From: Hoeflea algicola
GTDB lineage: Bacteria; Pseudomonadota; Alphaproteobacteria; Rhizobiales; Rhizobiaceae
Reading direction: 5' to 3'
DNA length: 64,000 bases
Assembly: GCF_026619415.1 (NCBI RefSeq)
Contig: NZ_JAOVZR010000001.1
Coordinates: 1,984,001 to 2,048,000, forward strand
Positions within the stretch are counted from its first letter, which is position 1; the number at the start of each line of letters is the position of its first letter. A model generated the notes under the pieces. It saw nothing but the letters and a program-made list of their open reading frames with translations. It was not told the origin of the DNA and ran no database searches. The position numbers and the translations under genes were made by a program. This document shows, piece after piece, positions 45,760 to 54,975 of the stretch.

Positions 45760-47997
45760 GTGCCGAATACGCCCGATAGGCCAGGAATCCACCCGACGAT
45801 CCTTCTCTGGATGATCGTCGGGTGGATCGGCTATGCCGTGCTGCCCTGGTATGGGCTTGAGGCCAATTTCTTCTCGTTGTCCTGGCTGTTTGACGGCTAT
45901 CCGTTCGACGCAGGACTGGCACCGGCCCTGTTTCTGGTGCTGCAGGGCAAGAAGCTGTGGCTGGCGCCAATGCTGGTTCCGCTGCTGTTGCCATTGCTGA
46001 TCGGCCGCAGCAAAAAGCAGGATCCGCGGTTTGGCTGGCTGTTGATCTCCGCCGGGGCCATGGGGTTGTTCTTGCTGTTTGCGCAAGGCTACGGCATCGG
46101 CCTTCGTGGCTGGAATTTCGCCTGGGCAGCCGAAGCCTTCGGTCCGCTCGGAGACCGGCAGTTCGGCATGGGCTACGGCGCCATGCTGGTTGCTGGCGCC
46201 TTTCTGTTTCTGCTGACGCTCGGCATCGCCGCGCGTGGCGCGGTTGGCGGGGATGTGTTTGTCGTTTCTACCATTGGCTTCGTTGTCGCCGTCGTCGCGC
46301 TGTTCATTTTCCTGCCGATCCTGCAGATGCTGGCCAGCGCGCTTGCGACCGAAGATGGCGGCTATTCACTCACGGCGTTTCTGGGCAAACTATTCTCCAA
46401 CCGCATCTGGGGGCTGGGTTGCATCACCAGTGGCACCCGCTGCGGCGTGGCCTGGAACTCACTGTTCCTGGCCGTGTTGGTGGGCTTCATTACCACCCTG
46501 CTCGGCCTCGTCTTTGCATTGATCGCCACCCGCACCGATGTCCGCTACCGCAAACTGCTCAGAGCGCTCACCGTGCTGCCGGTGATCACCCCGCCATTTG
46601 TGATTGGCCTTGCCATCATCCTGCTGTTCGGTCTCTCCGGCGCCGTCACCCAAGGCTTTTCCTGGTTGTTCGATATCCAGGCCACCCGCTGGGTCTACGG
46701 CCTGCCCGGGCTGATCATCGCCCAGACACTGGCCTTCACCCCGATTGCCTTCCTGGTGCTGATCGGCGTCGTCGAGGGCGTCAGCCCGTCGATGGAAGAA
46801 GCCGCACAAACCCTGCGCGCCAACCGCTGGCAGACTTTCCGCACCGTGTCGCTGCCCTTGATGCGCCCCGGACTGGCCAATGCCTTCCTGCTCGGCTTCA
46901 TCGAAAGCATGGCCGATTTCGGTAACCCGCTGGTGCTTGGTGGCAATTTCGACGTGCTCTCGACCGAGGTCTTCTTCGCCATTGTTGGCGCCCAATATGA
47001 CCAGTCCCAGGCAGCGGTGCTGGCCATCGTGCTGCTGATCTTTACCCTGAGCGCATTTTACGCGCAGCGCTTCTGGCTCGGCAAGAAATCCTACACCACG
47101 GTGGCCGGCAAGGGCGATGCCGGGGTTCACCCACCCTTGCCGCGCGGCCTGACAATCGTCATCTCCTCGGTCGCCACCTTCTGGATCGGCGTCACCGTGC
47201 TGGTCTATGCAACGATCTTTTATGGCAGTTTCGTCAAGCTCTGGGGCGTCGACACCTCGCTCACCTTTGATCATTACATCCAGGCATTCGCCATGGGCTG
47301 GAATGAATTCGGCCTGCACCTGAAGGGCTCTGCCTGGGCGTCGTTCTGGACCACCATCTGGATCGCCCTGGTCTCGGCGCCGCTGACCGCCAGCATCGGG
47401 CTTCTCACCGCCTATCTTCTGGTGCGGCAGCGCTTTGCCGGCAAGAACGCATTCGAATTCGGCACCATGCTGTCCTTCGCTATTCCCGGCACGGTGATCG
47501 GCGTGGCCTATGTGATCGCCTTCAACGTGCCGCCAATCGAGCTTACCGGCACCGCGCTGATCCTGATCCTGTCGTTCATCTTCCGCAACATGCCGGTGGG
47601 CGTGCGCGCCGGCGTCGCCTCGATGTCACAGCTCGACAAGAGCCTGGACGAATCCTCGCTGACGCTCGGCGCCAATTCGTTCCAGACCTTCATCCGCATC
47701 ATCCTGCCGTTGCTACGGCCCGCCATTCTTGCAGCCCTGGCCTATTCCTTCGTCCGCGCCATGACCGCAATCAGCGCCGTCATCTTCCTGGTCAGCGCGC
47801 GCTACGACCTGTCGACCAGCTACATTATCGGCCGGGTTGAAAACAACGAATACGGCATCGCCATCGCCTATTCGACGGCACTTATCTTCGTCATGCTGGC
47901 GGTAATCGGGCTGATGCAATTGCTCGTCGGCAGCCGCAACATCGGCCGCCGCGAGGGCGGGCCGGACAAGCAAGTACAGATCCTGGGAGGCGGTTGA
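45760..47997 (+). CDS. Ferric-type ABC transporter permease, fused two-domain form
   Basis: 745 residues. Two permease domains in one chain, each with the EAA loop that contacts the ATPase: EEAAQTLRANRWQTFRTVSLPL (about 345-366) and DESSLTLGANSFQTFIRIILPL (about 627-648). An additional N-terminal membrane region (about 10-200) precedes them. GTG start 3 bases after the binding-protein stop. Belongs to the FbpB-like family that imports Fe(3+) or phosphorylated sugars; substrate unproven. The frame is fully intact although the binding protein is broken. Confidence 0.88.
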   Translation: MPNTPDRPGIHPTILLWMIVGWIGYAVLPWYGLEANFFSLSWLFDGYPFDAGLAPALFLVLQGKKLWLAPMLVPLLLPLLIGRSKKQDPRFGWLLISAGAMGLFLLFAQGYGIGLRGWNFAWAAEAFGPLGDRQFGMGYGAMLVAGAFLFLLTLGIAARGAVGGDVFVVSTIGFVVAVVALFIFLPILQMLASALATEDGGYSLTAFLGKLFSNRIWGLGCITSGTRCGVAWNSLFLAVLVGFITTLLGLVFALIATRTDVRYRKLLRALTVLPVITPPFVIGLAIILLFGLSGAVTQGFSWLFDIQATRWVYGLPGLIIAQTLAFTPIAFLVLIGVVEGVSPSMEEAAQTLRANRWQTFRTVSLPLMRPGLANAFLLGFIESMADFGNPLVLGGNFDVLSTEVFFAIVGAQYDQSQAAVLAIVLLIFTLSAFYAQRFWLGKKSYTTVAGKGDAGVHPPLPRGLTIVISSVATFWIGVTVLVYATIFYGSFVKLWGVDTSLTFDHYIQAFAMGWNEFGLHLKGSAWASFWTTIWIALVSAPLTASIGLLTAYLLVRQRFAGKNAFEFGTMLSFAIPGTVIGVAYVIAFNVPPIELTGTALILILSFIFRNMPVGVRAGVASMSQLDKSLDESSLTLGANSFQTFIRIILPLLRPAILAALAYSFVRAMTAISAVIFLVSARYDLSTSYIIGRVENNEYGIAIAYSTALIFVMLAVIGLMQLLVGSRNIGRREGGPDKQVQILGGG

Positions 47998-49083
47998 ATG
48001 AGCGTCATAGGCAGCAACGCCGCATCGGTGGAGTTTATCGATGTCACCAAGGTTTATCCCAACGCCAAGGTAGCCGCGGTCGACAATGTCTCGCTCCATG
48101 TCGAGACGGGAAAACTGGTGACGCTGCTCGGTCCCTCCGGCTGCGGCAAGACCACCACCTTGCGCATGATCGCCGGGCTGGAAATGGCCACTTCGGGCAA
48201 AATCCTGATCGGCGGCCAGGATGTCACCAGCCTGCCCGCCACCGACCGTGATGTCTCGATGGTGTTCCAGTCCTACGCGCTGTTCCCGCATATGAGCGTG
48301 CGTGAAAACGTCGAATATGGGCTCAAGTTCTCGGGTTTCCCCAAGAAGGAGATCAACGAGCGGGCGATGGCCGGCCTCGATTTAGTTGGCCTGCAGGATT
48401 TCGGCGCGCGGCTGCCCAGCCAACTGTCCGGTGGCCAGCAACAGCGCGTCGCCGTCGCCCGCGCGCTGGTGCTCGAGCCGCAGGTGCTGCTGTTTGACGA
48501 GCCGCTGTCCAATCTCGACGCCAAGCTGCGTCGCCAGGTCCGCGAGGACATCCGTGACATCCAAACCAAGCTGGGCCTGACGGTGGTCTATGTCACCCAC
48601 GACCAGGAGGAGGCACTCGCCGTCTCCGACCGGATCATCGTCATGCGCAATGCGGTCATCGCCCAGGAGGGAACGCCGCGAGATCTCTATGACGCGCCGG
48701 CCAGCGCCTTCGTTGCCGATTTCATCGGCGAGGCCAACCTGCTCGATTGCACGATCAGCCGCGTCGACAACGGCACCGCCACCGTGGCACTCGGCCCGGT
48801 CAATCTGAAATTGCCTGCCCGCAACCTGCCCCCAGGCCCCGCGCAACTGGCCATCCGTCCCGGTCGGCTGGCATTCGAAAATGCAGGCACGCCAAACACG
48901 CTGGCCGCCCGACTGACCAAGGTCACCTATGTCGGCAGGCATCTCGAATGCCTGGCGGAAACCGAGGTCGGGCAGGTATTTGCGATCTGTACCGACGTCA
49001 ACGCCCCGTTCAAATCAGGCGACAACATCGCGCTTGGCTTTCCCGACCGCGCGCCGGTGCTGATCCCGGCTCAGTCGATTTAA
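47998..49083 (+). CDS. Ferric-type ABC transporter ATP-binding protein
   Basis: 361 residues: nucleotide-binding domain (about 1-240) with Walker A GPSGCGKTT, LSGGQQQRVAVARAL signature, Walker B VLLFDEPLSNLDAKL and H-loop YVTHDQEEAL, followed by a TOBE domain (about 270-355). Typical of FbpC/PotA-type importers. Start is directly behind the permease stop (TGAATG) with GGGAGG ahead. Ends 4 bases into the convergent phosphatase gene. Confidence 0.93.
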   Translation: MSVIGSNAASVEFIDVTKVYPNAKVAAVDNVSLHVETGKLVTLLGPSGCGKTTTLRMIAGLEMATSGKILIGGQDVTSLPATDRDVSMVFQSYALFPHMSVRENVEYGLKFSGFPKKEINERAMAGLDLVGLQDFGARLPSQLSGGQQQRVAVARALVLEPQVLLFDEPLSNLDAKLRRQVREDIRDIQTKLGLTVVYVTHDQEEALAVSDRIIVMRNAVIAQEGTPRDLYDAPASAFVADFIGEANLLDCTISRVDNGTATVALGPVNLKLPARNLPPGPAQLAIRPGRLAFENAGTPNTLAARLTKVTYVGRHLECLAETEVGQVFAICTDVNAPFKSGDNIALGFPDRAPVLIPAQSI

Positions 49084-49862
49084 AAACTGGCCTTTGCGAT
49101 CTCCTGGATCTCGTCGAACATGTTCGGGCCGCCGGTGATCACCACCGTTCCGCCATCGAGGCTGGTAGCCGGATCGGGCTTGACGATGGTACCGCCGGCC
49201 TCTTCGATCATCAGCAGGCCGGCAACACAGTCCCAGGAATTCATGTGTTCCTCAATATAGCCGAGCAACCGCCCGGCGGCGACATAGGCGAGCATCAGTG
49301 CACCTGAGGCGTTGCGGAAAAACACCCCGCCGCGTTTGATCACCATCGCCACCATGGTCGCAGCCGCCATCGCAGGAGCACGACCTGAAAAGCCGATCCC
49401 CAACGAACCTTGGCCAATGTCGCCGGTCTGGGCGACACGCATCGCCTTGCCGTTGACAAAGGCGCCACCGCCCTTGGAAGCCGTAAACATCTCTCCAGAG
49501 GACGGCTCGAAAATCACCCCGACCACTGCGGCGCCGTCCCTGGCGCAGGCGATCGCCACGCACCATTGCGGGATTCCGCGGACGAAATTGGCGGTGCCGT
49601 CAATCGGGTCGATAACCCAGTCATAACCGCTGGTTCCGGTCTTGCGACCGTGTTCTTCTCCGACAATCCCGTCATCCGGCCAGCGCTCGTTGATGGCGTC
49701 GCGGATCAGGGTTTCGGTGTCCTTGTCGGCATTCGACACGAGGTCCTGGTGGCCCTTGCTCTCGATCACCAGCGCGTCGATCGCCTGAAAATGGGTCTTT
49801 GCGAACGCGCCCGCCTTCCGGGCAAGCTCGGTGGCGAAGTCCAGTCTGTCTTGGTACTGCAA
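49080..49862 (-). CDS. Inositol-monophosphatase family phosphatase
   Basis: 260 residues of the Mg-dependent, Li-sensitive phosphatase family. Metal-binding motifs: GEEHG, DPIDGTANFV (WVIDPIDGTANF) and WDCVAGLLMIEEAGG. The substrate could be inositol phosphate, fructose 1,6-bisphosphate or a 3'(2'),5'-bisphosphate nucleotide; the sequence alone does not decide. Convergent and overlapping by 4 bases with the ABC ATPase gene. Confidence 0.9.
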   Translation of the reverse strand: MQYQDRLDFATELARKAGAFAKTHFQAIDALVIESKGHQDLVSNADKDTETLIRDAINERWPDDGIVGEEHGRKTGTSGYDWVIDPIDGTANFVRGIPQWCVAIACARDGAAVVGVIFEPSSGEMFTASKGGGAFVNGKAMRVAQTGDIGQGSLGIGFSGRAPAMAAATMVAMVIKRGGVFFRNASGALMLAYVAAGRLLGYIEEHMNSWDCVAGLLMIEEAGGTIVKPDPATSLDGGTVVITGGPNMFDEIQEIAKASF

Positions 49863-50063
49863 GGGGAAATCCGTTCAGAATTGAAAGTCGAAGCACGATC
49901 CTATGCCAACCATACCGGACTGACCAGCCCGTAAGAAGACTGCAAGCGGAGCCACGGGAGGTGCAATTTCGACTCATTCATGCTAGGTTCGGTACTCGCC
50001 CACGGTATTGATTGACGGCTGGCGAAGCATTGGTATTCGGCCTTTCAAAAGGAGGATGTAACC

Positions 50064-50249
50064 ATGAAGACCTTCCACTGCGGATCCCTCGTTCCCGGCT
50101 GCGACTGGCACACCCGCGCCGACAGCGAAGCCGAGGTTGTTTCGCGTGTCGTCGATCATCTGCGCCAGTCCCATGGCGAAACCACGATCCGGCCATCCAT
50201 CATCGAGCAGATCAAGGAACGGATGAGCGACGAACAGAACGCCGCTTAA
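50064..50249 (+). CDS. DUF1059 small protein
   Basis: 61 residues: HCGSLVPGCDWHTRADSEAEVVSRVVDHLRQSHG is the DUF1059 signature, with a Cys/His set (C6, C13, H16 and two later His) suggesting metal binding. GGAGGATGTAACC precedes the ATG, and a strong terminator follows. Role unknown. Confidence 0.85.
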   Translation: MKTFHCGSLVPGCDWHTRADSEAEVVSRVVDHLRQSHGETTIRPSIIEQIKERMSDEQNAA

Positions 50250-50254
50250 ATCCG

Positions 50255-50310
50255 GGGGGCCATTCACTTTGCCCTCCCTCCCCAACGCAAAGTGAACGGC
50301 CCCCGATTTT
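50255..50310 (+). terminator. Long-stem terminator after DUF1059
   Basis: GGGGGCCATTCACTTTG (about 50255-50271) pairs with CAAAGTGAACGGCCCCC (50288-50304) with one mismatch; GATTTTG follows. Strong terminator for the DUF1059 gene. Confidence 0.8.
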
Positions 50311-50400
50311 GTTTGATCGGAGATTGCCTGCGTTCAGCGCAATCCGGCATCAGCTGGTCGGTGCAAAACCAAACAGTCGCCGATATCATGCGACGTACGC

Positions 50401-51652
50401 TCAATCGATTTCAGAAAGCAGCGCGTCCTTACTTAGCGCAAAATTGCTCGCCACCCATTTGTCTTCCAGTTCTGACAATCGAGCGCCCATCTCCGGGCCA
50501 GGCGCAACGCCGCGATCAATCAGGTCTGCGCCCGACACAGGAAACACCGGCCGTTCCCACGCCAGCGCGCGGGCCAGATGACGGCTGTGCCCGGCGGCCT
50601 CCGTCAGCGCCGCCGGATCGCTATCCGCGCGGGCCCGGGCAGAGATCAGCGACAATCGGATGCGGTCGCCCAGCGACTTGCCACCATGACGGTAGAGCAG
50701 CCGGTCGAGCGCGGTGATTGCCAGCGTCGGCTGCAGCGCCGGCGCTTCGGCCCATCTGACCAGCCGTTCGGTTTCCGCGCGTGACATTTTCAGCCGCGCG
50801 GCAAGCGCCTGTACTCGCGCCACATCTGGCGGAATGATGGCCATCAGCCGCAGCATTGGATCGGGCTCCCAACCCAGCGCCGTCTCGGTGGCGGTCAGCC
50901 CAGCAATCGAGATCGATGCCCCATTTCTCGGTTTCCGGCAGCACTGCCGTCAGCACGCCGGTCTGGCGCATCCACAACAGTGCCCGGCCCGGATCAACGG
51001 CCTTGAGCAGCGCCTTCAATTCCTTCCACACTCGCTCGGCGGAGAGCTTGTCGAGATTACCCTTGGCGCGGGCACAGGCCTTCAGCGCCGCCGCATCCGG
51101 ACGCCCGGCGCCGTAATGGGCGAAAAAGCGGAAATAGCGCAGCACCCGCAGATAATCCTCGGCAATCCGCGCGTCGGCATCGCCGATGAAACGCACCGTG
51201 CGGCTTTCGATGTCCGCAAGCCCGCCAACCAGATCGATGATTGTACCCGACTGATCGGCGTAAAGCGCGTTGATGGTAAAATCGCGCCGCTCGGCGTCAA
51301 CCTGCCAGTCACGCCCGAACGTCACCTTTGCACGGCGTCCGTCGGTCTCCGCATCATGGCGCAGCGTGGTAATCTCGAACCCTTGCCCGTCAATCACCAG
51401 GGTTACCGTGCCATGATCAATGCCGGTCGGCACCGAACGGATGCCTGCCTCCTTGGCTCGCGCCACCAACTGCTCGGGCGGCCAGCTGGTGGCAAGATCG
51501 ATATCGGTGACCGACTGGCCCATCAGCGCGTTGCGCACCGCACCGCCAACCACCCGCACCTCTTCGCCGTCCTGGTTGAGAAGCGCAAATATCCGGCCCA
51601 GCGCCGGATCCTGGAACCAGCTCTCGGTGGCGACGCTTGCAGCATTGCTCAT
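50401..51652 (-). pseudogene. cca: CCA-adding tRNA nucleotidyltransferase, split by a one-base shift
   Basis: The N-terminal two-thirds reads from ATG 51652: nucleotidyltransferase motif RVVGGAVRNALMGQSVTDIDLAT, then RRDFTINALYAD, the RNA-binding head EDYLRVLRYFRFFAHYG and LPETEKWGID. Around 50905-50918 the frame shifts: the family sequence continues in another frame (IAGLTATETALGWEPDPMLRLMAIIPPD...) to a stop at 50401. Removing one base (a C after GAT) gives KWGIDSIAGLTA. An enzyme that adds CCA is normally essential in bacteria lacking encoded CCA ends, so a sequence error or another copy should be considered. Overlaps the Nudix gene by 4 bases. Confidence 0.85.
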
Positions 51653-52299
51653 GCGTAAAGCCTTTCATACATGGTGCGGATGATCCCGGCGGTAACGCCC
51701 CAGATGTTGTGCTCGCCATAGGGCATGACGAAATAATGCCGCTCCAGGCCCTCCCAGACACGGCTTTCGCGCCGGTGGTTGGCCGGGTCCATCAAAAACG
51801 ACAGCGGCGTTTCGAACACCGCGGCGACTTCGGCTGGGTTGAGCGTCAGTGAATAGCCCGGCTGCACCACCGCCAGCACCGGCGTGATGCGAAAACCGGT
51901 GGTGGTCAGGTAGACCGGCAGCCGCCCGACCGGCTCGACAAAGCGGCGATCAAGACCGATTTCCTCCTCGGCCTCGCGCATTGCGGCGATCTCGGCGCTG
52001 CCGTCTTCCGGGTCGATCGAGCCTCCGGGAAAAGCCACCTGGCCCGAATGCTGGCGCATGCTCGCGGAACGGCGGGTCAGGATCACGCGCGCCTCGGGGC
52101 CGCCTTCGGTTACCGGCACCAGCACCGCAGCCTCGCGCGGTTTGGTGCCGACCAGTTTTGAGACCAGATCGGGGTTGAGCACATGATCGCCATGCCCCAG
52201 ATGCGCCGGCTCCGCCCCGAAGGCATGATCGGGGTTGTGGATGCGAGCACGTTCGCGAAACTGTTGCGCATCAAACCGCAGCGGTGGGGGGCGCGGCAT
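51649..52299 (-). CDS. Nudix hydrolase, CoA-pyrophosphatase type
   Basis: 216 residues. Nudix box GGSIDPEDGSAEIAAMREAEEEIGL (split here as GGSIDPEDGS and REAEEEIGL, about residues 92-116), preceded by the CoA-pyrophosphatase motif LTRRSASMRQHSGQVAFPGG. It should cut CoA or its derivatives to 4'-phosphopantetheine and 3',5'-ADP. Middle gene of the DUF1285-nudix-cca operon. Confidence 0.92.
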   Translation of the reverse strand: MPRPPPLRFDAQQFRERARIHNPDHAFGAEPAHLGHGDHVLNPDLVSKLVGTKPREAAVLVPVTEGGPEARVILTRRSASMRQHSGQVAFPGGSIDPEDGSAEIAAMREAEEEIGLDRRFVEPVGRLPVYLTTTGFRITPVLAVVQPGYSLTLNPAEVAAVFETPLSFLMDPANHRRESRVWEGLERHYFVMPYGEHNIWGVTAGIIRTMYERLYA

Positions 52300-52302
52300 G
52301 GC

Positions 52303-52923
52303 TCAAAGTTCAGCCTCCAAATCAGCCATCGGCATCACCGGGAACGTCGCGCCGCCAGAGCGGATCGCAAACATCTCGACGCCGTCGATCTCGACCGGCT
52401 CGCCGAGTGCGAGCAGATCATAGGTCACCGCCCGATTGATCAGCGCTTCGAGCCGGCCGCGCACCAACAGATAGGGCTTGAGCTGTTCGGTCTCCCCGAG
52501 CGTCACGAATCGCAGCGGATTATCGGGCCCGGCGCGCACCACATCGCCGACATTGGTGCGGAATGTGAGCACCGGGCCATCGTCATTCTGCTCGACGGTC
52601 ATCTCAACGGCCACGAATGGCGCGTCGACGACACGAATTCCGATCTTTTCCACAGGCGTGATCAGATAGGTCTTGCCATCCTCGTCCTGACGCAGAACTG
52701 TCGAGAACAGCCGCACCAGCGCGGGGCGACCGATCGGCGTACCCATGTAGAACCAGGAGCCATCGGCCCTGATTTCCATGTCGATATCGCCGCAATAGTC
52801 CGGATTCCAGCGTTCAATCGGCGGCAAACTGTCCTTTCCCGCATTGCGGTCGGCCTGGGCGCGCGAAATCAGCGCCGCCAAACCTGCAGCATCTGTTTTC
52901 GCGGTAGTCCTTGTTTTTGCCAT
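52303..52923 (-). CDS. DUF1285 protein
   Basis: 206 residues matching DUF1285: PPIERWNPDYCGDIDMEIRADGSWFYMGTPIGRPALVRLF near the start and YLITPVEKIGIRVVDAPFVA, LRFVTLGETEQLKPYLLVR later. Structure-known members are cytosolic beta-rich proteins of unknown role. First gene of the operon with the Nudix protein and the CCA enzyme, four bases from the Nudix start, divergent from moxR. Confidence 0.9.
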   Translation of the reverse strand: MAKTRTTAKTDAAGLAALISRAQADRNAGKDSLPPIERWNPDYCGDIDMEIRADGSWFYMGTPIGRPALVRLFSTVLRQDEDGKTYLITPVEKIGIRVVDAPFVAVEMTVEQNDDGPVLTFRTNVGDVVRAGPDNPLRFVTLGETEQLKPYLLVRGRLEALINRAVTYDLLALGEPVEIDGVEMFAIRSGGATFPVMPMADLEAEL

Positions 52924-53039
52924 TGTCCTGTCCAGCTATGGTTAGAGGTAACCAGATAGTCAACCTGACGGCCCTTGTCAGCCTTTCAGCGTAGAATAAG
53001 CTGTCTCTAAGCCCCGAAGACGAACACGCGGAGATTTCC

Positions 53040-54053
53040 ATGGGACGTATCGACACCAGCACGCAGCCGATTGACGAGAAGGCTGTGGTCGCTGCCGCCG
53101 AGCAGGCGCTGGCCGATATCTCGGCGGTACGCGAGGCCGTCTCGGAGGTCATTTTCGGCCAACAAGCCGTTGTCGAGCAAACCCTGCTGGCAGTACTCTC
53201 GGGCGGCCATGCGTTGCTCGTCGGGGTGCCGGGACTGGCCAAGACCAAGCTGGTGACAACGCTCGGCACCGTCCTCGGACTGTCCTCAAACCGCGTCCAG
53301 TTTACCCCCGACCTGATGCCATCCGACATTCTCGGTTCCGAAGTCATGGATCAGGATGAGGCCGGGCGCCGCTCGTTCCGCTTCGTCCCCGGTCCGATCT
53401 TCACGCAGTTGCTGATGGCCGATGAAATCAACCGCGCCTCACCGCGCACCCAGTCTGCGCTGCTGCAGGCCATGCAGGAATACCACATCACCGTCGCCGG
53501 CGCCGCCCATGATCTGCCGCGGCCGTTCCATGTACTGGCTACCCAGAACCCGCTCGAGCAGGAAGGCACCTACCCGCTGCCTGAAGCCCAGCTTGACCGG
53601 TTCCTGATGCAGGTCGATGTCCCCTACCCGGAAATAGCAGCCGAGCGGCAGATCCTCTTGGAGACCACCGGCGCCCGCGAAGCACAGCCGCGTGCGGCGA
53701 TCACCATGCAGCGGCTCGCCGAAATCCAGGCACTGATCCGCCAGATGCCGGTGCCTGAATCGGTGGTCGACGCCATTCTCGAACTGGTCCGCGCTGCCCG
53801 CCCCGGCCATGGCAATGCCCGCATCGACGAGACCGTATCCTGGGGCCCTGGCCCGCGCGCAGGCCAGGCGATGATGCTGTGTGCCCGCGCCCGCGCGCTC
53901 TATGATGGCCGGCTGGCCCCCTCCATCGACGATGTCAGGGCGCTGGCTGAGCCGATCCTGCAGCACCGCATGGCGCTCAGTTTCGCGGCCCGCGCCGAGG
54001 GCATCGGCATTCGCGACGTCATCGCCGACCTCGTCGCCTCGAAAGCCGGGTGA
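53040..54053 (+). CDS. MoxR-family AAA+ ATPase
   Basis: 337 residues: Walker A GVPGLAKT (residues 62-69), sensor/Walker B LLMADEINRASPRTQSALLQAM, then the C-terminal MoxR lid domain. GCGGAGA lies 5 bases ahead of ATG 53040. MoxR ATPases act as chaperones that load metals or mature partner complexes with VWA-domain proteins, which fits the next three genes. Likely first gene of a four-gene operon. Confidence 0.93.
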   Translation: MGRIDTSTQPIDEKAVVAAAEQALADISAVREAVSEVIFGQQAVVEQTLLAVLSGGHALLVGVPGLAKTKLVTTLGTVLGLSSNRVQFTPDLMPSDILGSEVMDQDEAGRRSFRFVPGPIFTQLLMADEINRASPRTQSALLQAMQEYHITVAGAAHDLPRPFHVLATQNPLEQEGTYPLPEAQLDRFLMQVDVPYPEIAAERQILLETTGAREAQPRAAITMQRLAEIQALIRQMPVPESVVDAILELVRAARPGHGNARIDETVSWGPGPRAGQAMMLCARARALYDGRLAPSIDDVRALAEPILQHRMALSFAARAEGIGIRDVIADLVASKAG

Positions 54054-54057
54054 GCCT

Positions 54058-54975
54058 ATGGCCCCGATCGGCCAGCTGACCCAACCCACGGCGCGGATCG
54101 ACGCGCTCGCCCGCGCCCGCCAGCGTGCGGCCTTGCTGCCCGATTGCCTGGCCGAGGCGCGGCGTGTCGCCAACACCATGATTGCCGGCTGGCACGGCCG
54201 TCGCAAACGCGGCATTGGCGAGACCTTCTGGCAGTTCCGGCCCTATGTCGACGGCGAATCGCTCTCCCGCATCGACTGGCGACGTTCAGCCCGCGACGAT
54301 CATCTTTATGTCCGAGACCGCGAATGGGAAGCCGCCCATACCATTTGGCTCTGGGCCGACCGCTCGCCCTCGATGCTGTTCAAATCCGAGACCGCGCTGG
54401 TCGCCAAGGAAAGCCGTGCCCTGGTGCTGATGCTGGCGCTGGCCGAAATCCTGTCGCGCTCGGGCGAACGCATCGGCTGTCCTGGCGTGATGGAGCCGGT
54501 GGCCTCGCGCAACGCGGCCGAACGGCTGGCGTTGGCACTGGCGCATGCCCCGCAACAGACCACGTTGCCCGATCTAACCCAGGTCGGGCGGATGAGCGAT
54601 GTCGTGCTGATCAGCGATTTTCTCGATGAGACCGGAACGCTTGAAAAGGCCATCGGCCCGGCCGCGCGCCGCGGCATCCGTGGCCACGCCATCGAAATTT
54701 CCGACCCGGCCGAAGAGATCTTTCCCTATGCCGGCCGCACCGAGTTCCGCGACCCCGAAACCGGCCAGAAACTGGTTGCCGGCCGCGCCGAAAACATTGC
54801 CGCCGACTATCGCCGTGCCTGGCTTGCCCGCCGCGATGCGCTAGCCCACGGCGTCCGCCGGCTCGGCTGGAGCTATCTCCCGCACCGCACCGATCGCCCG
54901 GCTTCGGAAGCGCTCGCTGCCGCGCACGGGCAACTGTCGGGCAACCCCACTCCGAAAAAGGCGCCCACGCCATGA
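54058..54975 (+). CDS. DUF58 protein with VWA-like MIDAS motif
   Basis: 305 residues. Typical DUF58 start of the core, RRKRGIGETFWQFRPYVDGESLSRIDWRRSARDDHLYVRDRE, is followed by a von Willebrand A-like fold whose MIDAS is DRSPS (LWADRSPSML, about 100-109). Lacks obvious membrane segments. Starts 4 bases past the MoxR stop and overlaps the next gene by ATGA. DUF58 proteins partner MoxR ATPases. Confidence 0.9.
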   Translation: MAPIGQLTQPTARIDALARARQRAALLPDCLAEARRVANTMIAGWHGRRKRGIGETFWQFRPYVDGESLSRIDWRRSARDDHLYVRDREWEAAHTIWLWADRSPSMLFKSETALVAKESRALVLMLALAEILSRSGERIGCPGVMEPVASRNAAERLALALAHAPQQTTLPDLTQVGRMSDVVLISDFLDETGTLEKAIGPAARRGIRGHAIEISDPAEEIFPYAGRTEFRDPETGQKLVAGRAENIAADYRRAWLARRDALAHGVRRLGWSYLPHRTDRPASEALAAAHGQLSGNPTPKKAPTP

